A stretch of 64,000 nucleotides of DNA from Kangsaoukella pontilimi (GTDB lineage: Bacteria; Pseudomonadota; Alphaproteobacteria; Rhodobacterales; Rhodobacteraceae), in NCBI RefSeq assembly GCF_009830125.1, contig NZ_WUPT01000002.1:744001-808000 (forward strand). The letters run 5' to 3'. Shown piece by piece: positions 1 through 10,646 of the stretch (its first letter is position 1; each line of letters begins with the position of its first letter). A program made the translations under genes and the position numbers. Below the pieces are notes generated by a model. That model was given only the letters and a program-made list of their open reading frames with translations, was not told the origin of the DNA and searched no databases.

Positions 1-229
1 CGCTCACCACACGCTCGCCATCCCCGGCGGCCAGTTCGCTGACGTCGAAGCCGAATTCCTGCACGAGTGACAGGATCACGGTGGACGACACCGGCCGGTG
101 GTTGTTCTCCATCTGGTTCAGATAGGGAAGCGAAACTCCAAGCCGCTCGGCAAAGGCCTTCTGGGTCAGGCCCAGCCGGGTGCGGGTCTCGCGCAATTTT
201 GCGCCGGCATAGAGTTTCTGGGTCGCCAT
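1..229 (-). CDS. pccR: ScfR/PccR-type HTH regulator of propionyl-CoA metabolism, N-terminal part only
   Basis: The gene starts at the ATG at 229 and runs off the left edge; 76 residues are visible. Residues 1-60 form an XRE-type helix-turn-helix (LRETRTRLGLTQKAFAERLG, then PYLNQMENNHRP). This is the typical N-terminus of short-chain fatty acyl-CoA regulators (ScfR family; PccR of Rhodobacter sphaeroides controls propionyl-CoA carboxylase genes). The C-terminal acyl-CoA-sensing part lies outside the window. It sits downstream of, and in the same direction as, the MFS gene, and its 45-bp leader holds two TTTGCAAA palindromes, so autoregulation is likely. The family call rests on the HTH, the operators and the nearby pccB; the symbol is inferred from context. 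Confidence 0.8.
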   Translation of the reverse strand, partial: MATQKLYAGAKLRETRTRLGLTQKAFAERLGVSLPYLNQMENNHRPVSSTVILSLVQEFGFDVSELAAGDGERVVS

Positions 230-243
230 CCGCGCCTCCGGTC

Positions 244-272
244 TTTGCAAAACCGTGGCGCGTTTTTGCAAA
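244..272 (-). promoter_or_regulatory. Paired TTTGCAAA operators before the ScfR-type regulator
   Basis: Two perfect 8-bp palindromes TTTGCAAA occupy 244-251 and 265-272, with centres 21 bp (two helical turns) apart. They lie between the stop of the MFS gene (275) and the start of the regulator (229). The same 8-mer occurs before pccB. TTTGCAAA is the published recognition element of PccR/ScfR regulators as I recall it, although the published spacing is shorter. Confidence 0.75.
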
Positions 273-274
273 GC

Positions 275-1501
275 TTACAAGGCTTCGGAAACGTCGACCT
301 GCTTTTCCCGCGCGATCACGTAATGGATCGACAGCACCGAAAGCGCCGTTGTTATCGCCATCAGCAGAAGAAGCGGCAGGCTGCCATTGCCCCAGGCAAG
401 CGAGATGCCGGCAAAGACGGACATACCGGCGCCGCCGCCGATCATGATGGCGCTGCCGAGGCCCGAGGCCGTACCCGCCAAGTGCGGCCGGACCGACAGC
501 ATGCCCGCGCTGGCGTTCGGCATGATCAACCCGTTGCCGAGGCCGACAAAGGTACAGAAGCCGAAGAACAGGACGGGGCCATTCAGCCCGACAGCGTTGA
601 GAGCGCTGGCGACCAGCAGCCCGCCCAGGCTGATCCATGCCCCGACCCTGATCATCCAATTGATGCCGAAGCGCACCGAATAACGACCCGACAGGAAATT
701 GCCCACGGCATAGCCGACTGCCGGCGCACCGAACCCGACCCCGGCCCAGAAGGATGAGAGACCATACACGTCGGACGCCACCAGCGGTGCGCCGCCGAGA
801 AAGGCAAAGAATGCACCCGAGGCAAAGGCAGCGGTAAATACATAGCCCCAGAAACGGCGCGATCCGAAAAGCTCGGGGTAATCCTGAAACTGCGCGCGGA
901 AGCTCCGTCCCTCGCCCGAGGCCGTTTCGCCCAGATCGAACCAGATCAGCGCTCCCACACCCAGACCGGCGGCGGTCAGGAACCAGAAGGTCGATTGCCA
1001 GCCGAACGCCTCGTCCAGCGCGCCGCCGATCATCGGGGCGACCATCGGAACGAGGGCCATGCCCATGGTGACATAGCCGATCATCGACGCGGCCTCGTTC
1101 TGGGGCACCATGTCCCGAACGATGGCCCGGCTCAGGACCAGCCCCGCGGCGACGACCGCCTGCACCAGCCGCCAGAACAGGAAGACTTCGACAGTGTTCG
1201 CGAAAAGGCAGCCCAGCGTGGCCACGACGAAGATGCCGGTCGACACCAGAAGCACGCTGCGGCGACCGTAACGGTCGCTGATTGGACCGATGAAGACCTG
1301 CAGAACCGCCGTCGCGGCCAGATAGAGCGACACCGCAAGCTGCATGATCCCGTATTCCGTCTCGAAGAACCGGGTCATCGCGGGAAGCGACGGCAGAAAC
1401 GCGGACATGTTCATCGCGCCGAGACCGGCAATCAGAACGAGTGTCACGATATGGGGCGGCGTGCTACGGTCCAGAAATCGGACCTTCGGGATCGCTGACA
1501 T
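275..1501 (-). CDS. Bcr/CflA-type MFS drug-resistance transporter
   Basis: A 408-aa inner-membrane protein with about 12 hydrophobic segments. The loop after TM2 carries the MFS signature GPISDRYGRRSVLL (about residues 71-84), and LSRAIVRDMV after TM4 is typical of the Bcr/CflA (DHA1) drug-efflux family. The ATG at 1501 is followed by a short polar N-terminus and then TM1. It is divergent from pccB across a 178-bp shared promoter region and co-directional with the PccR-like gene. The exported compound is unknown. Its position between regulator and pathway is suggestive but does not prove a role in propionate metabolism. Confidence 0.85.
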   Translation of the reverse strand: MSAIPKVRFLDRSTPPHIVTLVLIAGLGAMNMSAFLPSLPAMTRFFETEYGIMQLAVSLYLAATAVLQVFIGPISDRYGRRSVLLVSTGIFVVATLGCLFANTVEVFLFWRLVQAVVAAGLVLSRAIVRDMVPQNEAASMIGYVTMGMALVPMVAPMIGGALDEAFGWQSTFWFLTAAGLGVGALIWFDLGETASGEGRSFRAQFQDYPELFGSRRFWGYVFTAAFASGAFFAFLGGAPLVASDVYGLSSFWAGVGFGAPAVGYAVGNFLSGRYSVRFGINWMIRVGAWISLGGLLVASALNAVGLNGPVLFFGFCTFVGLGNGLIMPNASAGMLSVRPHLAGTASGLGSAIMIGGGAGMSVFAGISLAWGNGSLPLLLLMAITTALSVLSIHYVIAREKQVDVSEAL

Positions 1502-1548
1502 TGCGCTGAATTAGGTCTACTGAACCGTTCTGTCCAGTCGCAGAGACT

Positions 1549-1609
1549 TGTGCAAAAGCGCACACGAAATTTGCAAATAATTGGCTTCGCTATTCGCACA
1601 ATTTGCAAA
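1549..1609 (+). promoter_or_regulatory. Triple TTTGCAAA-type operator array before pccB
   Basis: Perfect TTTGCAAA palindromes lie at 1570-1577 and 1602-1609, each inside the longer palindrome ATTTGCAAAT. A one-mismatch copy, TGTGCAAA, lies at 1549-1556. Centre spacings are 21 and 32 bp, i.e. about two and three helical turns, so all three would face the same side of the helix. The array lies in the divergent gap between the MFS gene and pccB and probably binds the PccR-like regulator encoded at the left edge. Confidence 0.75.
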
Positions 1610-1679
1610 TTTGCCAGATTTCTCTTTGTTCCGCCTGCAGCCCCCGTTAGGTCGGATCAATGAAGAGGGAGGCGCAATC

Positions 1680-3212
1680 ATGTCCGATATTCTGAGCGAA
1701 CTGGAAGCCCGCCGGGCGAATGCCCGCCTTGGCGGCGGCGAGGCCCGGATCGAGGCGCATCACGCCAAGGGCAAGCTGACCGCGCGCGAGCGGATCGAGC
1801 TTCTGCTCGATGACGGCTCGTTCGAGGAATTCGACATGTTCGTTACCCACCGCACGACCGATTTCAACATGGCGGCGACCAAGCCTGCGGGCGACGGCGT
1901 CGTGACGGGCTGGGGCACGATCAATGGCCGGCAGGTCTATGTCTTTTCCCAGGACTTCACGGTTTTCGGCGGATCGCTGTCGGAAACCCACGCCCAGAAG
2001 ATCTGCAAGATCATGGATATGGCGATGCAGAACGGCGCGCCGGTCATCGGCATCAACGACTCGGGCGGCGCCCGCATTCAGGAAGGCGTGGCCTCGCTCG
2101 CCGGCTATGCCGAAGTGTTCCAGCGCAACATCATGGCCTCGGGCGTGGTGCCGCAGATCAGCGTGATCATGGGGCCCTGCGCGGGCGGCGCCGTCTATTC
2201 GCCCGCCATGACCGACTTCATCTTCATGGTGAAAGACACGTCCTACATGTTCGTCACCGGTCCAGACGTCGTGAAGACAGTCACGAACGAAGTCGTTACC
2301 GCCGAAGAACTGGGCGGCGCATCGACTCACACGAAGAAGAGTTCGGTCGCGGACGGTGCCTTCGAGAACGATGTCGAGGCTCTGATCGAGATTCGCCGCC
2401 TGTTCGACTTCCTGCCGCTGTCAAACCGCACGGCCCCGCCGACGCGGCCCTTCTTCGATGACCCGGCCCGCGTGGAAGAAAGCCTCGACACGCTCATACC
2501 CACGAATCCCAACCAGCCCTATGACATGAAGGAGCTGATCCACAAAATCGCGGACGAGGGCGACTTCTACGAGATCCAAGAAGACTTCGCCGCGAACATC
2601 ATCACGGGGTTCGTCCGGCTCGAAGGGTCGACCGTCGGCGTGGTGGCGAACCAGCCGCTCGTGCTGGCCGGTGTGCTCGATATTGATTCGAGCCGGAAGG
2701 CCGCGCGCTTCGTCCGATTCTGCGACGCGTTCGAAATTCCGATCCTGACGCTGGTCGATGTGCCCGGATTCCTGCCGGGAACTAGTCAGGAATACGGCGG
2801 CGTCATCAAGCATGGCGCAAAACTGCTCTTCGCTTATGGCGAGGCGACGGTCCCGAAAGTGACCGTGATTACCCGAAAAGCCTATGGCGGGGCCTATGAC
2901 GTGATGGCGTCCAAGCATTTGCGCGGCGACTTCAATTATGCCTGGCCTACCGCTCAGATTGCGGTGATGGGGGCCAAGGGCGCGACTGAAATTCTCTATC
3001 GCTCCGAGCTGGGCGACCCCGAGAAGATCGCCGAGCGCACCGCGGAATATGAGAAAAACTTCGCAAATCCGTTCCGTGCAGCGGAACGCGGCTTCATCGA
3101 CGAGGTGATCCTGCCCCACTCGACGCGCCGACGTGTCTGCCGCGCTTTCGCGTCGCTCAGGGGCAAGAAACTGAGCAATCCGTGGAAAAAGCACGACAAC
3201 ATCCCGCTCTGA
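1680..3212 (+). CDS. pccB: Propionyl-CoA carboxylase, carboxyltransferase (beta) subunit
   Basis: A 510-aa protein of full family length. It transfers the carboxyl group from carboxybiotin on PccA to propionyl-CoA, giving methylmalonyl-CoA. The crotonase-like N-half holds [12 protein letters not shown] and the [16 protein letters not shown] oxyanion region (about 164-179); the C-half holds [13 protein letters not shown] (about 362-374) and [10 protein letters not shown]. The ATG at 1680 is preceded by GAGGGAGG, which favours it over an in-frame upstream start at 1581 that would overlap the operators. It is the first gene of a locus split by two small lipoprotein genes and an unknown before pccA. 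Confidence 0.95.
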   Translation: MSDILSELEARRANARLGGGEARIEAHHAKGKLTARERIELLLDDGSFEEFDMFVTHRTTDFNMAATKPAGDGVVTGWGTINGRQVYVFSQDFTVFGGSLSETHAQKICKIMDMAMQNGAPVIGINDSGGARIQEGVASLAGYAEVFQRNIMASGVVPQISVIMGPCAGGAVYSPAMTDFIFMVKDTSYMFVTGPDVVKTVTNEVVTAEELGGASTHTKKSSVADGAFENDVEALIEIRRLFDFLPLSNRTAPPTRPFFDDPARVEESLDTLIPTNPNQPYDMKELIHKIADEGDFYEIQEDFAANIITGFVRLEGSTVGVVANQPLVLAGVLDIDSSRKAARFVRFCDAFEIPILTLVDVPGFLPGTSQEYGGVIKHGAKLLFAYGEATVPKVTVITRKAYGGAYDVMASKHLRGDFNYAWPTAQIAVMGAKGATEILYRSELGDPEKIAERTAEYEKNFANPFRAAERGFIDEVILPHSTRRRVCRAFASLRGKKLSNPWKKHDNIPL

Positions 3213-3438
3213 TGATGCACTTCCGCCACATTCCCGAGAGATCTGAAAACATTGGTCGCGAAATGACACATGGTTGCGTCTCTGCCGCTATTCAGCAAAT
3301 ATCCGCTCAGCGCGAAGGGGATAAATTTTTCTTTGCGTCCCGGTCGGATAAGTTGGCGGAAGCCGGCCAACCGGCTGAAAACCTAGTTGCGGTCGACTGT
3401 GCTGAGAATGCAGTCGCTACAGATCGAAGGAGACAGTT

Positions 3439-3570
3439 ATGTCCACCACCATCAAGTCGCTCATCGCGCTTTCCCTCCTCACCCTCGTCACCGCCTGCGC
3501 CCAGCAGGAAGAAGTCGTGGTTGTCGAGCCCGAGCCGATCATGGCTGAGCCCACCATGGACAAGATGTAA
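3439..3570 (+). CDS. Small lipoprotein between pccB and pccA (43 aa)
   Basis: A 43-aa ORF starting MSTTIKSLIALSLLTLVTACAQQ. A short charged N-terminus, a hydrophobic stretch and the lipobox LVTAC at residues 16-20 predict a signal-peptidase-II-processed lipoprotein of only about 24 mature residues, which is acidic and contains EEVVVVEPEPIMAEP. GAAGGAGA lies 8 bases before the ATG. It resembles tiny entericidin-like or orphan lipoproteins that recur in Rhodobacterales. Function is unknown. The stop codon is embedded in a hairpin. Confidence 0.75.
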   Translation: MSTTIKSLIALSLLTLVTACAQQEEVVVVEPEPIMAEPTMDKM

Positions 3571-3613
3571 TACATCTTGTGGTCTGACCTCTCCCTCGCG
3601 GGGGGGTCAGACC
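3560..3613 (+). terminator. Tandem hairpins after the small lipoprotein gene
   Basis: The first hairpin is ACAAGATG-TAATA-CATCTTGT (3560-3580), overlapping the lipoprotein stop codon. The second directly follows: GGTCTGACC (3581-3589) pairs perfectly with GGTCAGACC (3605-3613). No U-run follows, so they may terminate Rho-independently only weakly or may protect the upstream transcript. Confidence 0.5.
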
Positions 3614-3666
3614 CTCTCCCTCTTCAGAGGGGGAAGTGACGCGCGGCCGTATCCGGGGGCCCCGTC

Positions 3667-4026
3667 ATGCTGAAACACAAAGGCTTTCCCGGCCGTTTCC
3701 CCGGAACCGATTTCCAATTCACCATCCGTCGCGCGAACCCCAAGGGGGTTACACCGCTCAAGCGGCGCGAACGCCATGCCGACCGCAAACCGGCGGACAA
3801 GCGGGCCGATGCTGCCTTCATGGCCTGTCTCTGGGACTATTTCGGGGACGAGACCTTCGAGCGCGGCAATCTTGATGCGGGGCGCCTGTCCTGGCTTTTC
3901 GGGCGCGAGGTCGTGCCCGCAGAAGACCCGTTCGACCCCGAAAGCTATGACGCGCTCCTCAGGATCGACGTGGACCGAGCGCAAGTCTCGTTCCCCGACG
4001 CCTTCGACGGGACGTGGACGGCATGA
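3667..4026 (+). CDS. Conserved hypothetical protein in the pcc locus (119 aa)
   Basis: A 119-aa soluble protein, basic at its N-terminus (MLKHKGFPGRFPGTDF, then KRRERHADRKPADKRAD) and acidic at its C-terminus (FDPESYDALLRIDVDR). There is no signal peptide or membrane segment. It lies between pccB and pccA in the same direction. I do not recognise a domain. Codon use matches its neighbours and the reading frame is closed cleanly, so it is probably a real gene. A role connected with the carboxylase would be inference from position only. Confidence 0.6.
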   Translation: MLKHKGFPGRFPGTDFQFTIRRANPKGVTPLKRRERHADRKPADKRADAAFMACLWDYFGDETFERGNLDAGRLSWLFGREVVPAEDPFDPESYDALLRIDVDRAQVSFPDAFDGTWTA

Positions 4027-4360
4027 TTCTGCCTGTCTCCTCCGGAATTCAGCGAGTCGCCGCCCAAAGCGACCGCGTCTGGCATCCGTGCTTTGCCCAT
4101 ACGAAAGATTGCGGCACAGTTCAGGGCAGGGCGCTCCCCTCCAGCAGTTGCAGTTTTGGCGCCCGTGAAAGTCATAACCGTTACCCTTCCCCTTCCGGGT
4201 GGACCGGCGCTCCCCCTTGTGCCGGTCCGCTCGGTCCTTTCTCTGGGCGATGGTTCGCCGATCGCGCGATCCGGCGCGGAATCGGCCTTGTGTCATGGCA
4301 TAACAACGCGAAATGTGTCGTTCATTCCGGGCAGATTGACCAACACAAAGGCAGATCAAT
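4027..4360 (+). other. Non-coding stretch before the glycine-rich lipoprotein
   Basis: No convincing gene is seen in these 334 bases. The notable structure is an 8-bp hairpin, GGACCGGC (4201-4208) with GCCGGTCC (4221-4228). The remainder probably holds the promoter and leader of the lipoprotein at 4361, but no clear -35/-10 pair can be named. Confidence 0.5.
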
Positions 4361-4567
4361 ATGGGCAAACCCCTCACCCTTCTCGCAATCGTCGCAACCC
4401 TCGGCCTTGCCGCCTGCGGCGATAACGACCTCGAACGCGGCGTCTCGGGCGCAGCCATCGGTGCCGTCGGCGCTGAGCTTACCGGCGGCAACGCGGTCAC
4501 CGGCGCGGCCGTCGGCGGCGCAGCCGGCGTCTTCTGCGACGACCTCACGCCTCAGCTCTGCCGCTAA
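4361..4567 (+). CDS. Glycine-zipper small lipoprotein
   Basis: A 68-aa protein with signal sequence MGKPLTLLAIVATLGLAAC, whose lipobox is LAAC with Cys at residue 19. The mature part is a short glycine-zipper (GVSGAAIGAVGAELTGGNAVTGAAVGGAAG) followed by a tail with two cysteines (VFCDDLTPQLC). Glycine-zipper lipoproteins usually associate with the outer membrane or with each other. It is the second tiny lipoprotein between pccB and pccA and is followed by a strong terminator, so it is probably its own transcript. Confidence 0.75.
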   Translation: MGKPLTLLAIVATLGLAACGDNDLERGVSGAAIGAVGAELTGGNAVTGAAVGGAAGVFCDDLTPQLCR

Positions 4568-4604
4568 GGCGGCACTGACAGCACACAGACCAGAACGCGC
4601 GGAA

Positions 4605-4634
4605 ACGGCGCGGGCCCCGGCCCGTGCCGTTTTT
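4605..4634 (+). terminator. Rho-independent terminator between the lipoprotein gene and pccA
   Basis: ACGGCGCGGGCC (4605-4616) pairs with GGCCCGTGCCGT (4619-4630) with one G-U pair and a 2-base loop, followed by TTTT (4631-4634). It lies 30 bases before the pccA start, implying that pccA either has its own promoter in that gap or depends on read-through. Confidence 0.85.
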
Positions 4635-4663
4635 CGTATGCGCACCATCCAACGGGGACAGAC

Positions 4664-6664
<2,001 letters not shown>

Positions 6665-6668
6665 TGCC

Positions 6669-7154
6669 TTACCGCCCCCGCTTGGCGTCGCGGATTTCCT
6701 GCTGGCGCATCGGCATTTTGTCGATGGACCGGCTGATTTCGCGCACGTCCCAGGGGAAGGGTTTTCTCAGCTTCACACCGCCATCCTTGCCGATCAGCGT
6801 CAGCATGAAGCCGCGCGGACGGAGTTTGCGGCGCAATTCCGAGCGGTCGTCGGGCGAGGTGTCGGTGATGATCACCACATCACGCGCGATCAGTTCGTCC
6901 ATCCGCTGGGTCAAAAGCTCGATCTGCTGGCTGAAGGCAGGGTCGGCTGCGGTGTCGGCGAAGACGATCACGGGCCGGGCGATCCACTTGAACTCGTCAA
7001 GCGTCACCTCGCTGGCATCGAAGATGCGCGCGCGGTCCGCCCCCCAGATGTCGGCGGCGGAATCCGTCGCCGTGCCATCGGTCGCGCCGGCCGCAAATGG
7101 CAGCGCGACAAGAGCAGCAAGCGTTAGTCTTTTCAGAGCGTTGGTCAGAAACAT
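6669..7154 (-). CDS. DUF4174 periplasmic protein
   Basis: A 161-aa protein starting [19 protein letters not shown] with a Sec signal peptide to about residue 24 (FAAGA). The rest matches DUF4174: a conserved [15 protein letters not shown] segment, then [45 protein letters not shown], a thioredoxin-fold-like pattern without CxxC. I chose the ATG at 7154 over one at 7175 because GGAGG lies 7 bases before it. It is inserted head-in between pccA and mcm on the opposite strand. Function unknown. Confidence 0.8.
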   Translation of the reverse strand: MFLTNALKRLTLAALVALPFAAGATDGTATDSAADIWGADRARIFDASEVTLDEFKWIARPVIVFADTAADPAFSQQIELLTQRMDELIARDVVIITDTSPDDRSELRRKLRPRGFMLTLIGKDGGVKLRKPFPWDVREISRSIDKMPMRQQEIRDAKRGR

Positions 7155-7262
7155 CGTTCCTCCATCGCTATTCAATATAGGCCGCCCGGCCGGAAACTTA
7201 AGACCAATGACGTCCGGTCACGGTCTTTTCACCAGAAACCTCCACGCCTGGGAGATATCCGC

Positions 7263-9383
7263 ATGACCGATTGGAAGTCGCTCGCTGAGAAAGAGCTTCG
7301 GGGACGCGCCATCGACGACCTCACATGGGAGACGCTGGAGGGGATCAGGGTCAAACCGCTCTATACCGAGGACGATCTGGAAGGGCTCGACCATCTGGGC
7401 TCGACACCCGGCGCCGCGCCCTTCACGCGGGGCGTCAAGGCGACGATGTATGCGGGCCGCCCGTGGACCATCCGGCAATACGCGGGTTTCTCGACCGCCG
7501 AGGAATCGAACGCTTTTTACCGTCGCGCGCTCGCCGCCGGACAGCAGGGCGTCTCGGTCGCCTTCGACCTCGCCACGCACCGCGGCTATGACAGCGACCA
7601 CCCGCGCGTTCTGGGCGATGTCGGCAAGGCGGGGGTCGCCATAGACAGCGTCGAGGACATGAAGATCCTCTTCGACGGCATCCCGCTCGATCAGGTCTCG
7701 GTCTCGATGACGATGAACGGCGCGGTAATCCCGATCCTCGCCAGCTTCATCGTGACGGGCGAGGAACAGGGCCATGATCAGGCGCTGTTGTCCGGCACCA
7801 TCCAGAACGACATTCTGAAAGAGTTCATGGTGCGGAACACCTATGTCTATCCGCCCGAACCCTCGATGCGGATCGTGGCCGATATCATCGAATACACCTC
7901 CGACCACATGCCCAAGTTCAACTCGATCTCGATCTCGGGCTACCACATGCAGGAGGCTGGCGCGAACCTCGTGCAGGAACTTGCCTTCACCCTCGCCGAC
8001 GGCCGGGAATACGTCCGCGCCGCCATCGCGCGCGGCATGGATGTCGACCGCTTCGCGGGGCGCCTCAGCTTCTTCTTCGCCATCGGCATGAATTTCTTCA
8101 TGGAGGCGGCCAAGCTTCGCGCCGCGCGGCTTCTCTGGAGCCGGATCATGGACGAGTTCGAGCCGAAGAACCCGCGCTCGAAGATGCTCCGCACCCACTG
8201 CCAGACCTCCGGCGTCTCGCTTCAGGAGCAGGACCCCTACAACAACGTGGTCCGCACGGCCTATGAGGCGATGAGCGCGGTTCTGGGCGGCACGCAGTCG
8301 CTCCACACCAACGCGCTCGACGAGGCCATCGCGCTGCCCACCGATTTCTCGGCGCGGATCGCGCGGAATACCCAGCTGATCCTTCAGGAAGAGACCGGCG
8401 TCACAAACGTTGTCGATCCGCTTGCCGGGTCCTACTACGTCGAGAGCCTGACGGCGGAACTGGCGGAAAAGGCGTGGGAGCTGATCGAAGAGGTCGACCA
8501 GATGGGCGGCATGACCAAGGCCGTGGCGTCGGGGATGCCCAAGCTTCGCATCGAGGAAAGCGCCGCGCGACGGCAGGCCATGATCGACCGGGGCGAAGAG
8601 GTGATCGTCGGCGTTAACAAGTACCGCAAGGACAAGGAAGACCCGATCGACATTCTCGACATCGACAATGACAAGGTCCGCGCCAGCCAGATCGCGCGGA
8701 TCGAGAAAACCCGCGCCAGCCGCGATCAGGCCGCCTGCGACGCGGCGCTCGACGGCGTCGAGCAGGCCGCGCGCGAGGGCGGCAACCTCTTGGCCGCCGC
8801 CGTCGAGGCGGCGCGCGCACGTGCAACCGTAGGAGAGATCAGCATGGCCATGGAAAAGGTCTTCGGCCGTCATCGCGCCGAGGTAAAGACGCTTGCCGGT
8901 GTCTATGGTGCCGCCTACGAGGGCGATGAAGGCTTCGCCGCGATCCAGAAGGACGTCGAGACCTTTGCCGAGGAAGAGGGGCGGCGTCCGCGGATGCTGG
9001 TGGTCAAGATGGGGCAGGACGGTCACGACCGGGGTGCCAAGGTGATCGCAACTGCCTTCGCGGATATCGGCTTCGACGTGGATGTGGGCCCCTTGTTCCA
9101 GACCCCGGAAGAGGCCGCCGACGACGCCATCGACAACGATGTCCACGTGGTCGGCATCTCGTCCCAGGCGGCGGGGCACAAGACGCTTGCGCCCAAACTG
9201 ATCGAGGCGCTGCGGGACCGGGACGCGGGGGATATCATCGTGATCTGCGGCGGCGTGATCCCGCAGCAGGATTACGAATTCCTGAAGAAGGTGGGCGTCA
9301 AGGCGATCTTCGGCCCCGGCACGAATATCCCCGAGGCCGCCGCCGACATCCTGCGTCTGATCCGCGAGGCGCGCAGCGCATAG
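7263..9383 (+). CDS. mcm: Methylmalonyl-CoA mutase (single-chain, B12-dependent)
   Basis: A 706-aa enzyme that isomerises (R)-methylmalonyl-CoA to succinyl-CoA using adenosylcobalamin, the last step of propionyl-CoA assimilation and part of the ethylmalonyl-CoA pathway in this group. The N-terminal TIM barrel (to about 550) includes [14 protein letters not shown] and [15 protein letters not shown]. The C-terminal cobalamin domain has the base-off ligand motif D586-x-H588-x-x-G591 ([14 protein letters not shown]). Length equals the homodimeric bacterial type. No epimerase gene lies beside it. No cobalamin riboswitch is visible in the 108-bp leader. Confidence 0.95.
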   Translation: MTDWKSLAEKELRGRAIDDLTWETLEGIRVKPLYTEDDLEGLDHLGSTPGAAPFTRGVKATMYAGRPWTIRQYAGFSTAEESNAFYRRALAAGQQGVSVAFDLATHRGYDSDHPRVLGDVGKAGVAIDSVEDMKILFDGIPLDQVSVSMTMNGAVIPILASFIVTGEEQGHDQALLSGTIQNDILKEFMVRNTYVYPPEPSMRIVADIIEYTSDHMPKFNSISISGYHMQEAGANLVQELAFTLADGREYVRAAIARGMDVDRFAGRLSFFFAIGMNFFMEAAKLRAARLLWSRIMDEFEPKNPRSKMLRTHCQTSGVSLQEQDPYNNVVRTAYEAMSAVLGGTQSLHTNALDEAIALPTDFSARIARNTQLILQEETGVTNVVDPLAGSYYVESLTAELAEKAWELIEEVDQMGGMTKAVASGMPKLRIEESAARRQAMIDRGEEVIVGVNKYRKDKEDPIDILDIDNDKVRASQIARIEKTRASRDQAACDAALDGVEQAAREGGNLLAAAVEAARARATVGEISMAMEKVFGRHRAEVKTLAGVYGAAYEGDEGFAAIQKDVETFAEEEGRRPRMLVVKMGQDGHDRGAKVIATAFADIGFDVDVGPLFQTPEEAADDAIDNDVHVVGISSQAAGHKTLAPKLIEALRDRDAGDIIVICGGVIPQQDYEFLKKVGVKAIFGPGTNIPEAAADILRLIREARSA

Positions 9384-9392
9384 GTTGACCCT

Positions 9393-9420
9393 GCGGCAGG
9401 CAATCGCCTGCCGCGTGTTT
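9393..9420 (+). terminator. Terminator after mcm
   Basis: GCGGCAGGC (9393-9401) pairs perfectly with GCCTGCCGC (9406-9414) around a 4-base loop, followed by GTGTTT, a T-rich tail. It lies 10 bases past the mcm stop. Confidence 0.8.
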
Positions 9421-9463
9421 TCCGTCTTGCCACGGTTCTGGATACATTCCAGAAATCGCAGCA

Positions 9464-10087
9464 ATGTTTACGCTCGAACTGGATCACCTCGCGGTCGTGG
9501 CCCGCACGCTGGAAGAAGGCACGACCTTCGTCGAAGCGGTGCTGGGCGCCGAGATGTCTTCGGGCGGCAAGCATCCCGCGATGGGAACACATAACCGTCT
9601 GCTCTCGCTCGGCCATGACGTCTATCTCGAGGTTATCGCCGTCGACCCCGACGCGCCCAGGCCCGAGCATCGTCGCTGGTTCAATCTCGACGCCTACGAC
9701 GGCGCGCCGCGCCTGATGAACTGGATTTGCCGGACCGACGATATCGGGGCGGCGCTGGAAAACGCACCCGCGGGTTCGGGCCGGCAGCTGCCGCAGACGC
9801 GGGGCGATCTGAGCTGGACCATGGCCGTGCCCGAATTCGGCCGGCTGCCCTATGACGATGCGTCGCCTGCGCTGATCGAATGGTCCGGCGGAATGCACCC
9901 GGCCCGGCGCCTGCCGGACCACGGCTTCCGTCTCAGCCGGCTCGACGTGTTTCATCCGCGCGCGAACGATCTTCTGGCCGACTTCCCCGCGCTTCACCGC
10001 CTGCCGCAGGTCGCCGTGCGCGAGGGGCCGGAGAAACGCCTGATCGCGACGATTTCGACCCCAGAGGGCAACAGGATCCTGGCGTGA
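9464..10087 (+). CDS. VOC-fold (glyoxalase-like) protein
   Basis: A 207-aa soluble protein. The N-terminus (LELDHLAVVARTLEEGTTFVEAVLGAE) is a vicinal-oxygen-chelate betaalpha module with the metal-type His in LDHL, and the full length and NRLLSLGHDVYLEVIAVDPDA fit the glyoxalase-like domain of the PF13468 type. It is not glyoxalase I itself. Substrate unknown. Its stop overlaps the GTG start of the GNAT gene by 4 bases (GTGA), so the two are translationally coupled. Confidence 0.8.
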   Translation: MFTLELDHLAVVARTLEEGTTFVEAVLGAEMSSGGKHPAMGTHNRLLSLGHDVYLEVIAVDPDAPRPEHRRWFNLDAYDGAPRLMNWICRTDDIGAALENAPAGSGRQLPQTRGDLSWTMAVPEFGRLPYDDASPALIEWSGGMHPARRLPDHGFRLSRLDVFHPRANDLLADFPALHRLPQVAVREGPEKRLIATISTPEGNRILA

Positions 10088-10569
10088 CGGTGCGGGCGGC
10101 CACACCCGACGACGCGGGCCAGGTCGCCCTGATCCTGAATCACTACATCCGCCACACCACGGTCAGCTTCAAACCAAACGAATACAGCGACGACGCGGTC
10201 AGGTCGCTGATCGAGGCGCAGCCCTTCTGGGTGGCCGAGGCGGATGACCGGGTCATAGGATATGCCACCTACGGACAGTTTCGGAACGGCCCGGGCTATG
10301 CCCGCACGATGGAGCACACGATACTCATGGCTCCTGACGCAAAGGGCAAAGGCGCCGGACGGGCGCTGATGGCCACGCTGGAACGCCACGCGCGGGATGC
10401 GGGCGCGGGCTCTCTCTGGGCCGGTGTCTCGGGCGAAAACCCCGAGGGCCTCGCCTTTCACAAGGCCATCGGGTTCGAAGAGGTCGCAGTCCTTGAAAAG
10501 GTCGGCTTCAAGTTCGGGCGATGGCTCGACCTGACGCTTCTCAGGAAATGGCTGGCCCCGAACTCTTGA
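10084..10569 (+). CDS. GNAT acetyltransferase, phosphinothricin-acetyltransferase-like
   Basis: A 161-aa N-acetyltransferase starting at a GTG that overlaps the preceding stop. RAATPDDAGQVALILNHYI at the start, EHTILMAPDAKGKGAGRALM (acetyl-CoA pyrophosphate loop, about residues 78-97) and HKAIGFEEVAVLEKVGFKFGRWLDL near the end are characteristic of the PAT/Bar branch, members of which acetylate phosphinothricin, methionine sulfone or similar amino acids. The true substrate cannot be told. The last two codons and the stop are part of a long inverted repeat. Confidence 0.85.
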   Translation: MTVRAATPDDAGQVALILNHYIRHTTVSFKPNEYSDDAVRSLIEAQPFWVAEADDRVIGYATYGQFRNGPGYARTMEHTILMAPDAKGKGAGRALMATLERHARDAGAGSLWAGVSGENPEGLAFHKAIGFEEVAVLEKVGFKFGRWLDLTLLRKWLAPNS

Positions 10570-10602
10570 AAAGAGTTCGGCCGAAAACTCTTTTCAAGAG
10601 TT
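10561..10602 (+). terminator. 17-bp perfect inverted repeat over the GNAT stop codon
   Basis: AACTCTTGAAAAGAGTT (10561-10577) is the exact reverse complement of AACTCTTTTCAAGAGTT (10586-10602), separated by CGGCCGAA, and each arm is itself a 7-bp hairpin. The structure is followed by TTCC. It probably ends the VOC-GNAT transcript; the AT-rich stem is unlike the GC-rich terminators elsewhere in the window. Confidence 0.65.
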
Positions 10603-10646
10603 TTCCAAGGGTTCCGAAACGGCGCGCGCCCGACTAGGGTCGCCCC

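Noticed and set aside
7155-7262. Possible cobalamin riboswitch before mcm
   Set aside because: The leader is only 108 bases and shows neither a B12-box-like sequence nor multi-stem structure.
7218-9464. Long minus-strand frame over mcm (about 750 codons)
   Set aside because: The plus-strand methylmalonyl-CoA mutase is unambiguous; the antisense product looks like no known protein.
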